In this document: piece by piece, positions 40,070 to 47,999 of the stretch | Numbering within the stretch: position 1 is the stretch's first letter | How the letters are laid out: each line of letters opens with the position of its first letter | Source of the DNA: Bradyrhizobium sp. CER78 | GTDB taxonomy: Bacteria > Pseudomonadota > Alphaproteobacteria > Rhizobiales > Xanthobacteraceae | Direction: 5' to 3' | DNA: 64,000 nucleotides | Assembly: GCF_029846235.1 (NCBI RefSeq) | Contig: NZ_JARVWP010000017.1 | Span: 62,001-126,000 of the forward strand | The notes under the pieces: generated by a model | Database searches by the model: none | Told to the model about the DNA's origin: nothing | The model's input: the letters and a program-made list of their open reading frames with translations, nothing else | Translations under genes and position numbers: made by a program

Positions 40070-41167
40070 TTGGTCGACCTGCACAGGCTTGACGATGTGA
40101 CCGCGCGCCTTGGCGACGTGGTTCTCGATCCCGCGACCTGGCCGTCCTTCATGGACGAGGTCTGCGCGGCCGTCGGCGCGACCGGGGCTGCCTTGCTTCA
40201 GAGCGATGTCCGTACTCAAGACATTCCACGCACACAATCGATCACCGACTATTTCAGCAAGATCTACTTCCCGCACAATCTTCACCTCACCGACATTCGC
40301 GCGGCGCGCGGTGTGCCGCTGCTGCTCGCCGGCACCGAGGTCATCACCGACGCGGACCTGTTCGCCTCCGAGGCGGACATGCTGCGCGATCCGCTCTACG
40401 CCACGCTCGGCGAGTTCGGACTGAAATGGTTTGCCGGGATCGGATTTCACGCCGGCTCCGCTCTGTGGGCGTTGACCATTCAGCGCTCGCCAAAGGAAGG
40501 CATGTTCGACGCCGACGAGGTCAAGGCGCTCTCGCGCGTGTCGGCGCGGCTCACCGAAGCCGCGACACTCTCCTCGGTTGTCGGCCGCGCTGCGCTATCG
40601 GGCATCACCAGCGCGCTCGACCTGATCCAGGTCGCGGCGATTGCCGTCGGCCGCTTCGGCGCCGTCATCGGCATGAACGGCCAGGCGGAAGCCTGCCTCG
40701 GGCACGATCTCGCGATCCGCAACAACCGCCTCACTCTGCTCGACCGGCAGGCCAATGCCGATCTGACCAGGCTGATCGATCTGCTGGCCCACAGTTCGGA
40801 CCTGCACCCGCTCCCGACAGCGCCGATCGTGGTGCGCAGGATCGACAAGCGGCCGATCGTGATCCAGATGCAGCCGGTGCCGCCCGCCGCGCGCTCACCG
40901 TTCCTGGGCGCGCGCGCGATCCTGTTGATCCGCGATCTCGAAGGCAGCGCCGCATTCGATTCTGCGCTGCTGGCGGCGACCTTCGAACTGACGCCGGCGC
41001 AGGCACGCCTCGCCACGCGACTTGCGCGCGGCGATTCCGTCGAAGCGGCCGCGCGGGAGGCCGGCGTCGCCCTTGCCACCGCGCGCAATCAGCTGAAGAC
41101 GATCTTCCAGAAGACGGGCACGCATCGACAGGCGGAGCTGGTCGCATTGCTGCACCGGGTGAAGTGA
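40070..41167 (+). CDS. LuxR-type HTH transcriptional regulator, orphan
   Basis: This 365-residue protein begins at TTG (GGGCGGAG upstream). Its C-terminal ~60 residues form a LuxR-type helix-turn-helix: FELTPAQARLATRLARGDS, then EAAAREAGVALATARNQLKTIFQKTGTHRQAELVALL. The first ~290 residues do not look like an AHL-binding domain or a receiver with phospho-acceptor Asp; a PAS/GAF-like sensor is possible. Genes of this architecture are often annotated as helix-turn-helix transcriptional regulators in Bradyrhizobium. It stands alone between a TetR gene and a secreted protein gene. The target is unknown. Confidence 0.82.
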   Translation: MVDLHRLDDVTARLGDVVLDPATWPSFMDEVCAAVGATGAALLQSDVRTQDIPRTQSITDYFSKIYFPHNLHLTDIRAARGVPLLLAGTEVITDADLFASEADMLRDPLYATLGEFGLKWFAGIGFHAGSALWALTIQRSPKEGMFDADEVKALSRVSARLTEAATLSSVVGRAALSGITSALDLIQVAAIAVGRFGAVIGMNGQAEACLGHDLAIRNNRLTLLDRQANADLTRLIDLLAHSSDLHPLPTAPIVVRRIDKRPIVIQMQPVPPAARSPFLGARAILLIRDLEGSAAFDSALLAATFELTPAQARLATRLARGDSVEAAAREAGVALATARNQLKTIFQKTGTHRQAELVALLHRVK

Positions 41168-41300
41168 ACGATTCGAGGCGAATTGTTCCCAAGGTCCATG
41201 GTACCTTCGGCTACGAATTCCTCAGATATTCCAATGATGCGCGCCGAATATTTCATCAGATCAAGCATGACAAATGGTCAGGGAAATCGGCGGGTTCCGG

Positions 41301-41316
41301 GGTGACAAGCGTCACC
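41301..41316. promoter_or_regulatory. Small inverted repeat GGTGAC-N4-GTCACC
   Basis: A perfect 6-bp-arm inverted repeat (GGTGACAAGCGTCACC) lies 48 bases upstream of the secreted protein gene at 41364, in an otherwise empty 196-base gap after the LuxR-type gene. It may be a regulator site. No motif match is claimed. Confidence 0.35.
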
Positions 41317-41363
41317 AAAATGGCGACAATCCGCTCACACTGTGTCGTTCGAGTTTGGTTTAA

Positions 41364-42017
41364 ATGTCCGTGATGCTGTCACGATCATCGGCGTTGTCCG
41401 TTGCCGTCGTCAGCGCCGCTTTCATGCTGGCGCCGATGACCGCGCACGCCCAATGGTGGCGCAGCGCGCCGAAGGATTTCGAGGATTGCGCCGACCTCGC
41501 CGAGAAGGCGAAGACCAAGGAAGACAGGACCGCGCAACTTGCCGATTGCAACGCCAAGTTTGCCGGGCGCCGCAAACCCGGCGGCGGCTACACCTACTAC
41601 GACTTCATGCAGGACCGCAGCTTCGACATCGCAGGCCCCAATCCGACGCCGGACGAGCAGAAGAAGATCGACCAGGAATATACTGGCTACCTCGAGAAGG
41701 AGCGCCGTTCGAGCATCGTCGCGGCGTTCAACGCAAAGCAGCTGGAGCGCCAGGAAAAGCAGCAGCCGCAGATTCAGCAGGCCTCACTGCAGAGCGAGCC
41801 GGTGAAGATCCCCGTCCCGGTCGCACGACCGGTCAAGCCGCGCGTTGCGGCCCCCCCTCTTCCCAAGGTGCGGCCGCAGGCGGGGAACTGCGCGAAGGGA
41901 ACGTTCTCCTGCGAATGGCCGCGGCTTTCCGAGGGACTGGATGGCTTGAAGAAGCTATTCACGCCGGCCTCGCCGCCACCAACCAAGCTGGCTAAGCGAA
42001 CTGACCTCAGTCGGTGA
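41364..42017 (+). CDS. Secreted Gln/Pro-rich hypothetical protein, 217 aa
   Basis: A signal peptide (about 1-29, ending AHAQ) leads to a mature protein with early Cys pair in EDCADLAEK and ADCNAKF. A Lys/Glu-rich helical middle follows (YLEKERRSSIVAAFNAKQLERQ), then a Gln/Pro/Val-rich linker and a late Cys pair (GNCAKGTFSCEWP). This suggests two disulfide-bonded ends joined by a flexible rod in the periplasm. No family is recognised. Its end overlaps the opposing CAP-domain gene by 11 bases (42007-42017). Confidence 0.7.
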   Translation: MSVMLSRSSALSVAVVSAAFMLAPMTAHAQWWRSAPKDFEDCADLAEKAKTKEDRTAQLADCNAKFAGRRKPGGGYTYYDFMQDRSFDIAGPNPTPDEQKKIDQEYTGYLEKERRSSIVAAFNAKQLERQEKQQPQIQQASLQSEPVKIPVPVARPVKPRVAAPPLPKVRPQAGNCAKGTFSCEWPRLSEGLDGLKKLFTPASPPPTKLAKRTDLSR

Positions 42018-42438
42018 TCACCATCGCCCAGAACCTGCGGTACGGCGACTTCGGATTGTCGACGTAGGCGACGCCGACGCGCTTGGCGCCCAGCATCAGC
42101 AGGTTCTCGCGATGCCCCGGCGAATTCTCCCACTGCTTCAGCATCTCGGCGAAGGCGATGAAGCCTGCGCCGATATTCTCGGCCGCGCGTTGCTTCTTCA
42201 GCGGCGCGATGCGGGTGAAGAAGCTGCCGCCTGCGGAATGGCTGACTGAACCGGTCGCCGACATCGCCTGCGCCTGCTTCAGCGCCATCACATTCAGCTT
42301 GGCGTCAAGCTTCACCGCGGGCATGCGGTTGGCGCGCCGGTAGGCACTGATCGAGCCGGCATAGTCGGCGGCGCTTGCCGTCGCAACCGAGCCAAGCAGA
42401 AAGGTAAGCGCGAGACCAAGCGGCTTCATCTCAATCAT
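42007..42438 (-). CDS. CAP-domain (SCP/PR-1-like) secreted protein
   Basis: This 143-residue protein has a signal peptide (about 1-23, ending ASA) and a minimal CAP domain. It shows the conserved VSHSAGGSF (His), AENIGAGF (Glu), QWENSPGHRENLLM (His) and the end block KRVGVAYV. Bacterial CAP proteins of this size are extracellular or periplasmic and mostly of unknown function. It converges with the Gln/Pro-rich protein gene with an 11-base overlap and is followed upstream by a small secreted protein gene on the same strand. Start could be 42438 or 42429. Confidence 0.88.
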   Translation of the reverse strand: MIEMKPLGLALTFLLGSVATASAADYAGSISAYRRANRMPAVKLDAKLNVMALKQAQAMSATGSVSHSAGGSFFTRIAPLKKQRAAENIGAGFIAFAEMLKQWENSPGHRENLLMLGAKRVGVAYVDNPKSPYRRFWAMVITD

Positions 42439-42449
42439 TCTCTCTTGGA

Positions 42450-42650
42450 TCAGCGCGTGTGACCGCGCTTGTGGTGCCGGTGCGTGACCGGTTTGTGGGC
42501 GGGCATGGCCGGTCGGCCCGCGGCCGCCGCGCGCTGCTCCTGCAGACGCGCATCATAGCCTGGCGAGGGCACCACGGTCGGCGGTGCGGCGGGGGCCGGG
42601 CCGGCCACGAGCGCAACAAGTGCGAGCAGCATGACGCAGGATCGTTTCAA
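42450..42650 (-). CDS. Small secreted His/Arg-rich protein, 66 aa
   Basis: A TTG at 42650 preceded 7 bases upstream by GGGGAGG opens a signal peptide (MKRSCVMLLALVALVAGPAPAA). The ~44-residue mature peptide is Pro/Ala-rich and ends HKPVTHRHHKRGHTR, a basic run with five His that could bind metal or an anionic surface. It is 11 bases upstream of the CAP-domain gene on the same strand and so probably co-transcribed with it. The longer frame to 42893 is rejected because it overlaps the PanE-like gene. Family not recognised. Confidence 0.6.
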   Translation of the reverse strand: MKRSCVMLLALVALVAGPAPAAPPTVVPSPGYDARLQEQRAAAAGRPAMPAHKPVTHRHHKRGHTR

Positions 42651-42700
42651 GATGTCACCTCCCCGGTTGTGCGAACGATATGGCAGACGATCGTCGGCGC

Positions 42701-43711
42701 TCACGACGACGCCGCGCGGATCTGTTCCGGCGTCAGCCCCGGCGAGCCCTTGCCGTCGGCCTCGGCCTGCCGGATCAGCGCGATGATGCGGCGCGACAGC
42801 GGAGCCTGGAGCCCGCGGCGATCCGCGATCGCCGTGATCACGCCCTGCAGATAATCGATTTCGGTGCGGCGGCGACGCTGAAGATCCTCCCACATCGAGG
42901 AGCGCGCTTCGGGATCGATCTTCATGGTCCGGCCAAGCAGCATGCCGAATAGCGCATCAGGCAGACGCAGCAGATGCGGCATCCAGCTCGACGGCAGCGG
43001 CGTTGGCGACACCGGCGCGATGCCCTCGGCGCGAACCGCGGCCAAACCCTCCACCATCTGGTCGGCGAACAGTTGCCGCCAACCGCGCTGCGCGAGTTGC
43101 TGCCGCAGCGGAATGTTGGACAGGGCATTGAGCGCGTTGTTGAGATTGACGATCAGCTTGCCCCACTGCACGCCGTCGATATTGGCGGTAGCCTTGATCG
43201 CAAGACCGGACACCGAAAGCCGTGCCGCGGTGCCGGCATCGTCCTGCGCGATCACGATGTCGCCCGAGGTCGAGCGATGGAAGCGGCCGTCGCCGAGCGC
43301 GACCACGTTGAACGGCACCATGCCGCCGAGCAGCCTGCGGCCCGGCAAGCGATCGCGCAGCAGCGGCACATTGCCGACGCCATTCTGCAGGCTGATCACC
43401 GCGGCGTCAGTGGGAGCGTGGCGCGCGATCAATTCGGCGATCTCGCCGGTATCGGCGCTCTTCACCGTCACCAGCACGGTCTGGGCGTCGCGCAGGATCG
43501 ACGGATCGTCCGACAGAATGAGCCGGTCGGCCGGCACCATCCGCTCCGAGCCGTCGAAACTGCTGACCCGCAAGCAGTTGTCCGCGATCTCCCGGATCAG
43601 CCGCGGCCGCGCCAGCAATGCGACGCGGCGGCCGGACGCAGCCAGCATGCCGCCGACGAAGCAACCGATGCTTCCGGCGCCCGCAATCCCGATCGGCCGG
43701 TCCACGTTCAT
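42701..43711 (-). CDS. 2-dehydropantoate 2-reductase family protein (second PanE-like)
   Basis: This 336-residue protein starts MNVDRPIGIAGAGSIGCFVGG, the NADPH site. The catalytic Lys lies in VQWGKLIVNLNNALNALSN, and the C-terminal substrate region includes SSMWEDLQRRRRTEIDYLQG (Ser/Glu). This last block is closer to canonical PanE than the paralogue at 23676-24650, so this is the better candidate for pantoate synthesis, although it could also be a catabolic 2-oxo acid reductase. ATG 43711 is chosen; a TTG at 43747 would add a non-conserved leader. The small secreted protein gene follows it on the same strand. Confidence 0.88.
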   Translation of the reverse strand: MNVDRPIGIAGAGSIGCFVGGMLAASGRRVALLARPRLIREIADNCLRVSSFDGSERMVPADRLILSDDPSILRDAQTVLVTVKSADTGEIAELIARHAPTDAAVISLQNGVGNVPLLRDRLPGRRLLGGMVPFNVVALGDGRFHRSTSGDIVIAQDDAGTAARLSVSGLAIKATANIDGVQWGKLIVNLNNALNALSNIPLRQQLAQRGWRQLFADQMVEGLAAVRAEGIAPVSPTPLPSSWMPHLLRLPDALFGMLLGRTMKIDPEARSSMWEDLQRRRRTEIDYLQGVITAIADRRGLQAPLSRRIIALIRQAEADGKGSPGLTPEQIRAASS

Positions 43712-43886
43712 CTGGCTAAACGTCCGTTCATCAGGGCTCGATAGCAAACCTCGATAGCAGACTTCGATAGCAGACCTGGGGTTGCCTGCCTATTTCGATA
43801 CGCCGCCGCCGGGTGGCCCGCCTTGTAACCGTCATGGGCCGAAGCTATGTTTCCCGCTCGGGGCACGGTTGCGGCAGGAGACGATC

Positions 43887-44489
43887 ATGGGTTTACTCGA
43901 CGTACTCAACGGCATGCAGAACGGCCCCCGCGGACCGAGCGCGCCAAGCACACCATCCGACAGCTCCAGCGGCGGCGGAATGTCGCCGATGACCATGGCG
44001 ATCCTGGCGCTGCTCGCCTGGAAGGCGGTCAAGCATTTCTCCGGCGGCCAGCCGGGCGCAACCGCTCCTCAACCGACCCCGGCGCAGGCGCCACAACTCC
44101 CCGGCAATGTCACCGCTGGCCTGCCCGGCGGCGCCGGTGGCGGCGGGCTCGGTGATTTGCTCAAGGGCGGCCTTGGCGGCCTGCTCGCCGGCGGCGCGGC
44201 CGGCACCGTGCTCAGCGGCGGCCTTGGCGATCTGCTCAATCAGTTGCAGCAGAAGGGCCATGGCGACACGGCCAATTCCTGGGTCAGCAATGGTCCCAAC
44301 AAGCAGATCTCGCCCGGCGATCTCGCCAACGCGCTCGGCGCCGACCAGATCGACTCGCTGGCGTCGCAGAGCGGCATGTCGCGCGACCAATTGCTGCAGG
44401 GCCTGAGCCAATATCTGCCCGACGCAGTCAACCATCTGACGCCGGACGGACGGCTGCCGAGCGGCGACGAGCTTAACGGCAGGCTTTAG
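43887..44489 (+). CDS. YidB-like (DUF937) protein
   Basis: This 200-residue protein opens MGLLDVLNGMQNGPRG. Then come a short hydrophobic segment (MTMAILALLAWKAV, about 34-47), a Gly-rich middle (GGLGDLLKGGLGGLLAGGAAG), and the C-terminal YidB-type domain with KGHGDTANSWVSNGPNKQIS and LLQGLSQYLPDAVNHLTPDG. E. coli YidB is a small protein of unknown function. AGGAG precedes the ATG at 43887. A GlsB-type membrane protein gene follows 36 bases later, so an envelope-stress pairing is possible. Upstream in-frame sequence from 43782 lacks family features. Confidence 0.9.
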   Translation: MGLLDVLNGMQNGPRGPSAPSTPSDSSSGGGMSPMTMAILALLAWKAVKHFSGGQPGATAPQPTPAQAPQLPGNVTAGLPGGAGGGGLGDLLKGGLGGLLAGGAAGTVLSGGLGDLLNQLQQKGHGDTANSWVSNGPNKQISPGDLANALGADQIDSLASQSGMSRDQLLQGLSQYLPDAVNHLTPDGRLPSGDELNGRL

Positions 44490-44525
44490 CGGCAGCGTTG
44501 ATTCCATCTGAGGAGGACGACAGTC

Positions 44526-44804
44526 ATGGGCGGCATCATCTGGGTCATCATCGTCGGCTTTGTTGCGGGGATCATCGCGCGGTTCCTGTCACCGGGGCCG
44601 AATAATCCGAGCGGCTTTATTCTCACCACCGTGCTCGGCATCGCCGGCGCGTTTCTCGCGACCTTCATCGGCCAGGCGATCGGCCATTACGGTCCAGAAC
44701 AGGGCGCGGGCTTCATCACCGCCACGATCGGCGCGCTGGTGGTGCTGTTCATCTGGAACCGGCTGGTCGCGGCGCGCGTGATCCCGGATATCGGGAATAA
44801 ATAA
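44526..44804 (+). CDS. GlsB/YeaQ/YmgE-family small membrane protein
   Basis: The 92-residue product has three hydrophobic segments and the family layout: GGIIWVIIVGFVAGIIARFL, then FILTTVLGIAGAFLATFIG, a Gly-rich loop, and TIGALVVLFIWN. These transglycosylase-associated-type proteins sit in the inner membrane and are often stress-induced; the biochemical role is not settled. A GAGGAGG-type site precedes the ATG. It follows the YidB-like gene by 36 bases and ends at a strong terminator. Confidence 0.92.
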   Translation: MGGIIWVIIVGFVAGIIARFLSPGPNNPSGFILTTVLGIAGAFLATFIGQAIGHYGPEQGAGFITATIGALVVLFIWNRLVAARVIPDIGNK

Positions 44805-44831
44805 AACCAGCCACGACATTGCTCCAAAATC

Positions 44832-44861
44832 AAAATGCCCGGGCCTTGGCCCGGGCATTTT
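44832..44861. terminator. Strong bidirectional terminator
   Basis: AAAATGCCCGGGCC (44832-44845) and GGCCCGGGCATTTT (44848-44861) form a 14-bp perfect stem, with A-run on one side and T-run on the other. It lies between the convergent GlsB-type gene and SDR gene, as expected for a rho-independent terminator acting in both directions. Confidence 0.9.
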
Positions 44862-44888
44862 CGTTTCTGCAATCACGCAAAAGGCGCG

Positions 44889-45671
44889 TCACTGAATGAG
44901 ATGCATGCCGGCGTCCATGCGGACGAATTCACCGGTCATGTTGCTCGACGCCGGGCTCGCGAGGAAGCAAACCAAGTTGGCGATGTCCTCAGCTGTTGAC
45001 GCGACCTTCAGCGGCACCCGCGCGATCACGGTATCACGCACCTGCTTGGCGCCCGCCTCGCCGCGGCCCTTGGTGAACCACGGCGTATCGATGTAACCCG
45101 GACACACCGTATTGACGCGGATCAACGGCGCCAGCGCGCGCGCCAGCGACTGCGTCATGGTGTTGAGCGCACCCTTGCTCGCGGCATAGGCCACCGACGA
45201 GCCGCCGCCGGAAATGCCGGCGATCGAGGAGACGTTCACCACCGCCGAGGGACGGCCCGAAGCCTTCGCACCGGCCTCAAGCAGCGCGCGCGCGGCGCGA
45301 ACCATCTGGAACGGACCGATGGTGTTGACCGCATAGATGCGCTGGAAATCCTCCGCGGTCAGGCCGTCGAGATCGTGATGCGGCACATGCTTGGTGGTGC
45401 CGGCATTGTTGACGAGCACATCGAGACGGCCCCAGCCCTGCGCGGCGGCCGCGATCTTCTTGCAGTCCTCATCGCGCGAGACGTCGCCTTGCACCACCAG
45501 CACCTCCGCGCCCTGCTTGCGGCAGAGCTCGGCCGTCGCCTCGGCCTCCGCCTTGCTGTTGGAATAGTTGATGATGAGGCGCGCGCCCTGCGTGGCGAGG
45601 ATTTGCGCGGTAGCGGCGCCGAGGCCCGATGCCGATCCGGTCACGATCGCGCACAAACCATCCTTGGACAT
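44889..45671 (-). CDS. Short-chain dehydrogenase/reductase (FabG-like)
   Basis: This 260-residue SDR has the cofactor motif TGSASGLGAATAQILA (about 10-25), NNAGTTKHVP, catalytic Ser in VNVSSIAGISGGG, Tyr/Lys in VAYAASKGALNTMTQSL and the late PGYIDTPWF and FLASPASSNMTGEFVRMDAG blocks of FabG-type reductases. ATG 45671 is selected because AAGGA lies 8 bases before it; two upstream starts are less well placed. Substrate is unknown. It lies 90 bases from the AHL-lactonase-like gene upstream and may share its transcript. Confidence 0.87.
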   Translation of the reverse strand: MSKDGLCAIVTGSASGLGAATAQILATQGARLIINYSNSKAEAEATAELCRKQGAEVLVVQGDVSRDEDCKKIAAAAQGWGRLDVLVNNAGTTKHVPHHDLDGLTAEDFQRIYAVNTIGPFQMVRAARALLEAGAKASGRPSAVVNVSSIAGISGGGSSVAYAASKGALNTMTQSLARALAPLIRVNTVCPGYIDTPWFTKGRGEAGAKQVRDTVIARVPLKVASTAEDIANLVCFLASPASSNMTGEFVRMDAGMHLIQ

Positions 45672-45761
45672 CTGCATTTTCCTTGTTGTTGTGAGCCAGA
45701 TGATCTCCGGCGGTGGCATACCATATCGCGCGGAAATACACCTGCAAGCCGCGCCGGTCCA

Positions 45762-46523
45762 TTACAAATAGGCGTTCGGGCCCTTCTGCAGGCTGGCCCA
45801 TTGCGCATCGTCATGGCCGCAGATGATCTTGACACCTGACGCCTCGAGCCTGGCGATCTCGTCGAGCGATTTCAGGAATTGATCAACATCGAGGCTGTTC
45901 CGCGGTGAAGTTCGCTGATCGAGATTGGCGCGCACGCTCAGCGCGTCGGCGGCAAGCAGGAATTCGCCGCTCCGGTCCAGCTTGACCAGCGCGCCGGTCG
46001 TTCCCTTCGAATGTCCCGGCAAGGGAATCAGCGTCAGCCTGCCATCGCCGAACACATCCATCTGGCAGTCGAAGATCTCCATCTTCAGCGGATGATCCCA
46101 ATCCGCCTTGATGTATCCGCGATCGAGCGCGTTGGACGCATTGGCGGCCTCGAGCTCGAGCGCGTGGACGAAGACCGTCGCCTTCTTGAAGAAGGCGTTG
46201 CAGCCGCAATGATCGGTATGCAGATGGGAGCAGATCACCACGTCGATATCGTCGGGACCAAGGCCTACCGCCTTCAGGCTCGTCAACACATGGTCGTCCG
46301 CCGGCATGATTGGCTGCATGAACTTGGCAAGCGTGCCGAGCCGCCCTTCCGGATCGGTCGCGACATCGGGATGGCATCCTGTGTCGAACAGCACATTGCC
46401 TTGCGGGTGTCGCAGCAGCACGCAGGACACCGGAAGCTCGATCGTCTCGCCGCGCGGCGCATCAGGCAGATAGGTCCGCTTGGACATCCGCAGCCGTCCA
46501 CCCGACAACATATGCATCTTCAT
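45762..46523 (-). CDS. Metallo-beta-lactamase-fold hydrolase, AHL-lactonase-like
   Basis: This 253-residue protein has the zinc motif SHLHTDHCGC (HxHxDH), a second His in PLPGHSKGTTG, the bridging Asp in LLAADALS and the final His in IICGHDDAQW. Length, N-terminal MHMLSGGRLRM and the motif set match the AttM/BlcC/AiiB branch, which opens lactone rings such as N-acyl homoserine lactones or gamma-butyrolactone. GGAGG lies 7 bases before the ATG. It may quench quorum signals or act in lactone catabolism. The window has no luxI gene. Confidence 0.85.
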   Translation of the reverse strand: MKMHMLSGGRLRMSKRTYLPDAPRGETIELPVSCVLLRHPQGNVLFDTGCHPDVATDPEGRLGTLAKFMQPIMPADDHVLTSLKAVGLGPDDIDVVICSHLHTDHCGCNAFFKKATVFVHALELEAANASNALDRGYIKADWDHPLKMEIFDCQMDVFGDGRLTLIPLPGHSKGTTGALVKLDRSGEFLLAADALSVRANLDQRTSPRNSLDVDQFLKSLDEIARLEASGVKIICGHDDAQWASLQKGPNAYL

Positions 46524-46900
46524 CACGGCACCTCCTATTTCGGCTTCGAGCTAAACATGGGTTGACGGAAACGCATATGCCCCTCGCTCCGCCTGGTCTC
46601 GCCGGGCGGCCGAGCGCCGTGAACCCGCCGCCTCATGCGGACCATGACCCTGTTTCATCTGGCGGACTGAACCGGTGCCGCCGGCCAATCTGCTGCCGCG
46701 GGTGGCATACAAACCGAAGCGCTCGAAAGTTCACTCTGCGGAATTCATGCGCCACGACCGGCTTCATGCCGTCCGCGCAAGTGGCCCTGCGGGCAACGCT
46801 TGTCACGGCTATGGCTTTTCCGCATCATTGAGCGCAAGACAACACCGCAAGCAGGGCCTGCCTGATCGCCGGACCCAAGCCAATCAACACGAGGAACGCT
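46524..46900. other. Intergenic region, 377 bases, no gene supported
   Basis: This gap separates the divergent lactonase-like and acyl-CoA dehydrogenase genes. Small frames exist (such as 46562-46831 and 46675-46914 on the plus strand), but they have no ribosome site, no signal or family features, and one runs into the next gene. I see no repeat-family copy and no RNA gene here. Confidence 0.5.
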
Positions 46901-47968
46901 GTGGCGGAGAGTGAAAACATCGTCGCCGAGACCGCGGAAAAGATTTTCGCCGATCTCGCGGATGCCCAGACCATCAATCACGACAAGCAGGGCGCGTGGA
47001 AGGCGCCGCTGTGGCAGGCGCTGACTGAAGCCGGCCTGCCGCTGTCCTGGGTGCCCGACGATCTCGGCGGTTCCGGCGCCAGTCTCGCGGAAGGTTTTAG
47101 TGTCCTCAACGTCGCAGGCCGCCATGCGATCGCTGTTCCGCTGGCCGAAACAATGTTGGCCGGCTGGCTGCTAACGCAGGCCAAGATCGCCTCGCCGGAG
47201 GGCGAGATGACGGTGCTGCCGGCAAGCCCGAAGGACCGCGTCACGCTCAACGCCGACGGCTCGCTCACCGGCCGCGCCCGCGGCGTGCCGTTTGCCAAGG
47301 ACGCAAAACATTTCGCGGTGCTGGCGAGCGGCAACGACGGCGTCTCGATCGCGCTGGTCGATGCCGCGAAATGCCGGATCGAATCCAGCACAGGCCTTGG
47401 CGGCGATCACAACGACACCGTCACGCTCGACAAGGTGCAGGCGGTCACGACCAAGCCGGCGCCCAAGGGCTTCGACCAGACCACGCTGATGCTGATGGGA
47501 GGTGTGGTGCGCAGCCTGCAGATCGCAGGCGCACTGGAAGCAATGCTCGACATCTCCGTGCGCTATTCGAACGAGCGCGTCGCCTTCGAGAAGAAGATCT
47601 CCAAATTCCAGGCCGTGCAGCACAACCTCGCCCGCCTCGCCGGCGAAAATGCCGCGGCGCTGGCCGCCGCGACCTCGGCGGCCGACACCATCGTCAACGC
47701 CAAGTCGCTCGACACTGACGCGGTGTTCCTCGAAGCGGCGTCGGCCAAGATCCGCTGCTCGGAAGCCGCCGAGAAGGGCAGCGGCATCGCCCATCAGGTG
47801 CATGGCGCGATCGGCTTCACCATCGAGCACATCCTGCATCGCTATTCGCTGCGCGCGCTGGCGTGGCGCGACGATTTCGGCTCGGAGAGCTACTGGGCGG
47901 TCGAGCTCGGCAAGCTCGTCGCCGACCTTGGCGCCGATGAATTGTGGCCGCTGGTGGCTTCGCGCTGA
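46901..47968 (+). CDS. Acyl-CoA dehydrogenase family protein, short subunit
   Basis: This 355-residue protein (GTG start, GAGGAA upstream) keeps the acyl-CoA dehydrogenase fold: N-terminal helices (GLPLSWVPDDLGGSG), a shortened beta domain, and a C-terminal helical domain with VRYSNERVAFEKKISKFQAVQHNLA and AHQVHGAIGFTIEHILHRY. It lacks the usual YGG and catalytic-Glu blocks, as in the partner subunits of alpha2beta2 dehydrogenases known from steroid side-chain degradation. The other subunit-like gene follows 31 bases later. Together they probably oxidise an unusual acyl-CoA. Confidence 0.85.
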   Translation: MAESENIVAETAEKIFADLADAQTINHDKQGAWKAPLWQALTEAGLPLSWVPDDLGGSGASLAEGFSVLNVAGRHAIAVPLAETMLAGWLLTQAKIASPEGEMTVLPASPKDRVTLNADGSLTGRARGVPFAKDAKHFAVLASGNDGVSIALVDAAKCRIESSTGLGGDHNDTVTLDKVQAVTTKPAPKGFDQTTLMLMGGVVRSLQIAGALEAMLDISVRYSNERVAFEKKISKFQAVQHNLARLAGENAAALAAATSAADTIVNAKSLDTDAVFLEAASAKIRCSEAAEKGSGIAHQVHGAIGFTIEHILHRYSLRALAWRDDFGSESYWAVELGKLVADLGADELWPLVASR

Positions 47969-47999
47969 GATCAGGCAGAACAATCAGGACTGGACAATC

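Noticed and set aside
46562..46914. Small plus-strand ORFs in the gap before the acyl-CoA dehydrogenase genes.
   Set aside because: No ribosome site, no signal or domain, and one runs into the next gene.
46901..47968. Short acyl-CoA dehydrogenase as a frameshifted pseudogene.
   Set aside because: The frame is intact with a good start and stop, and similar short partner subunits are known, so I call it a real gene.
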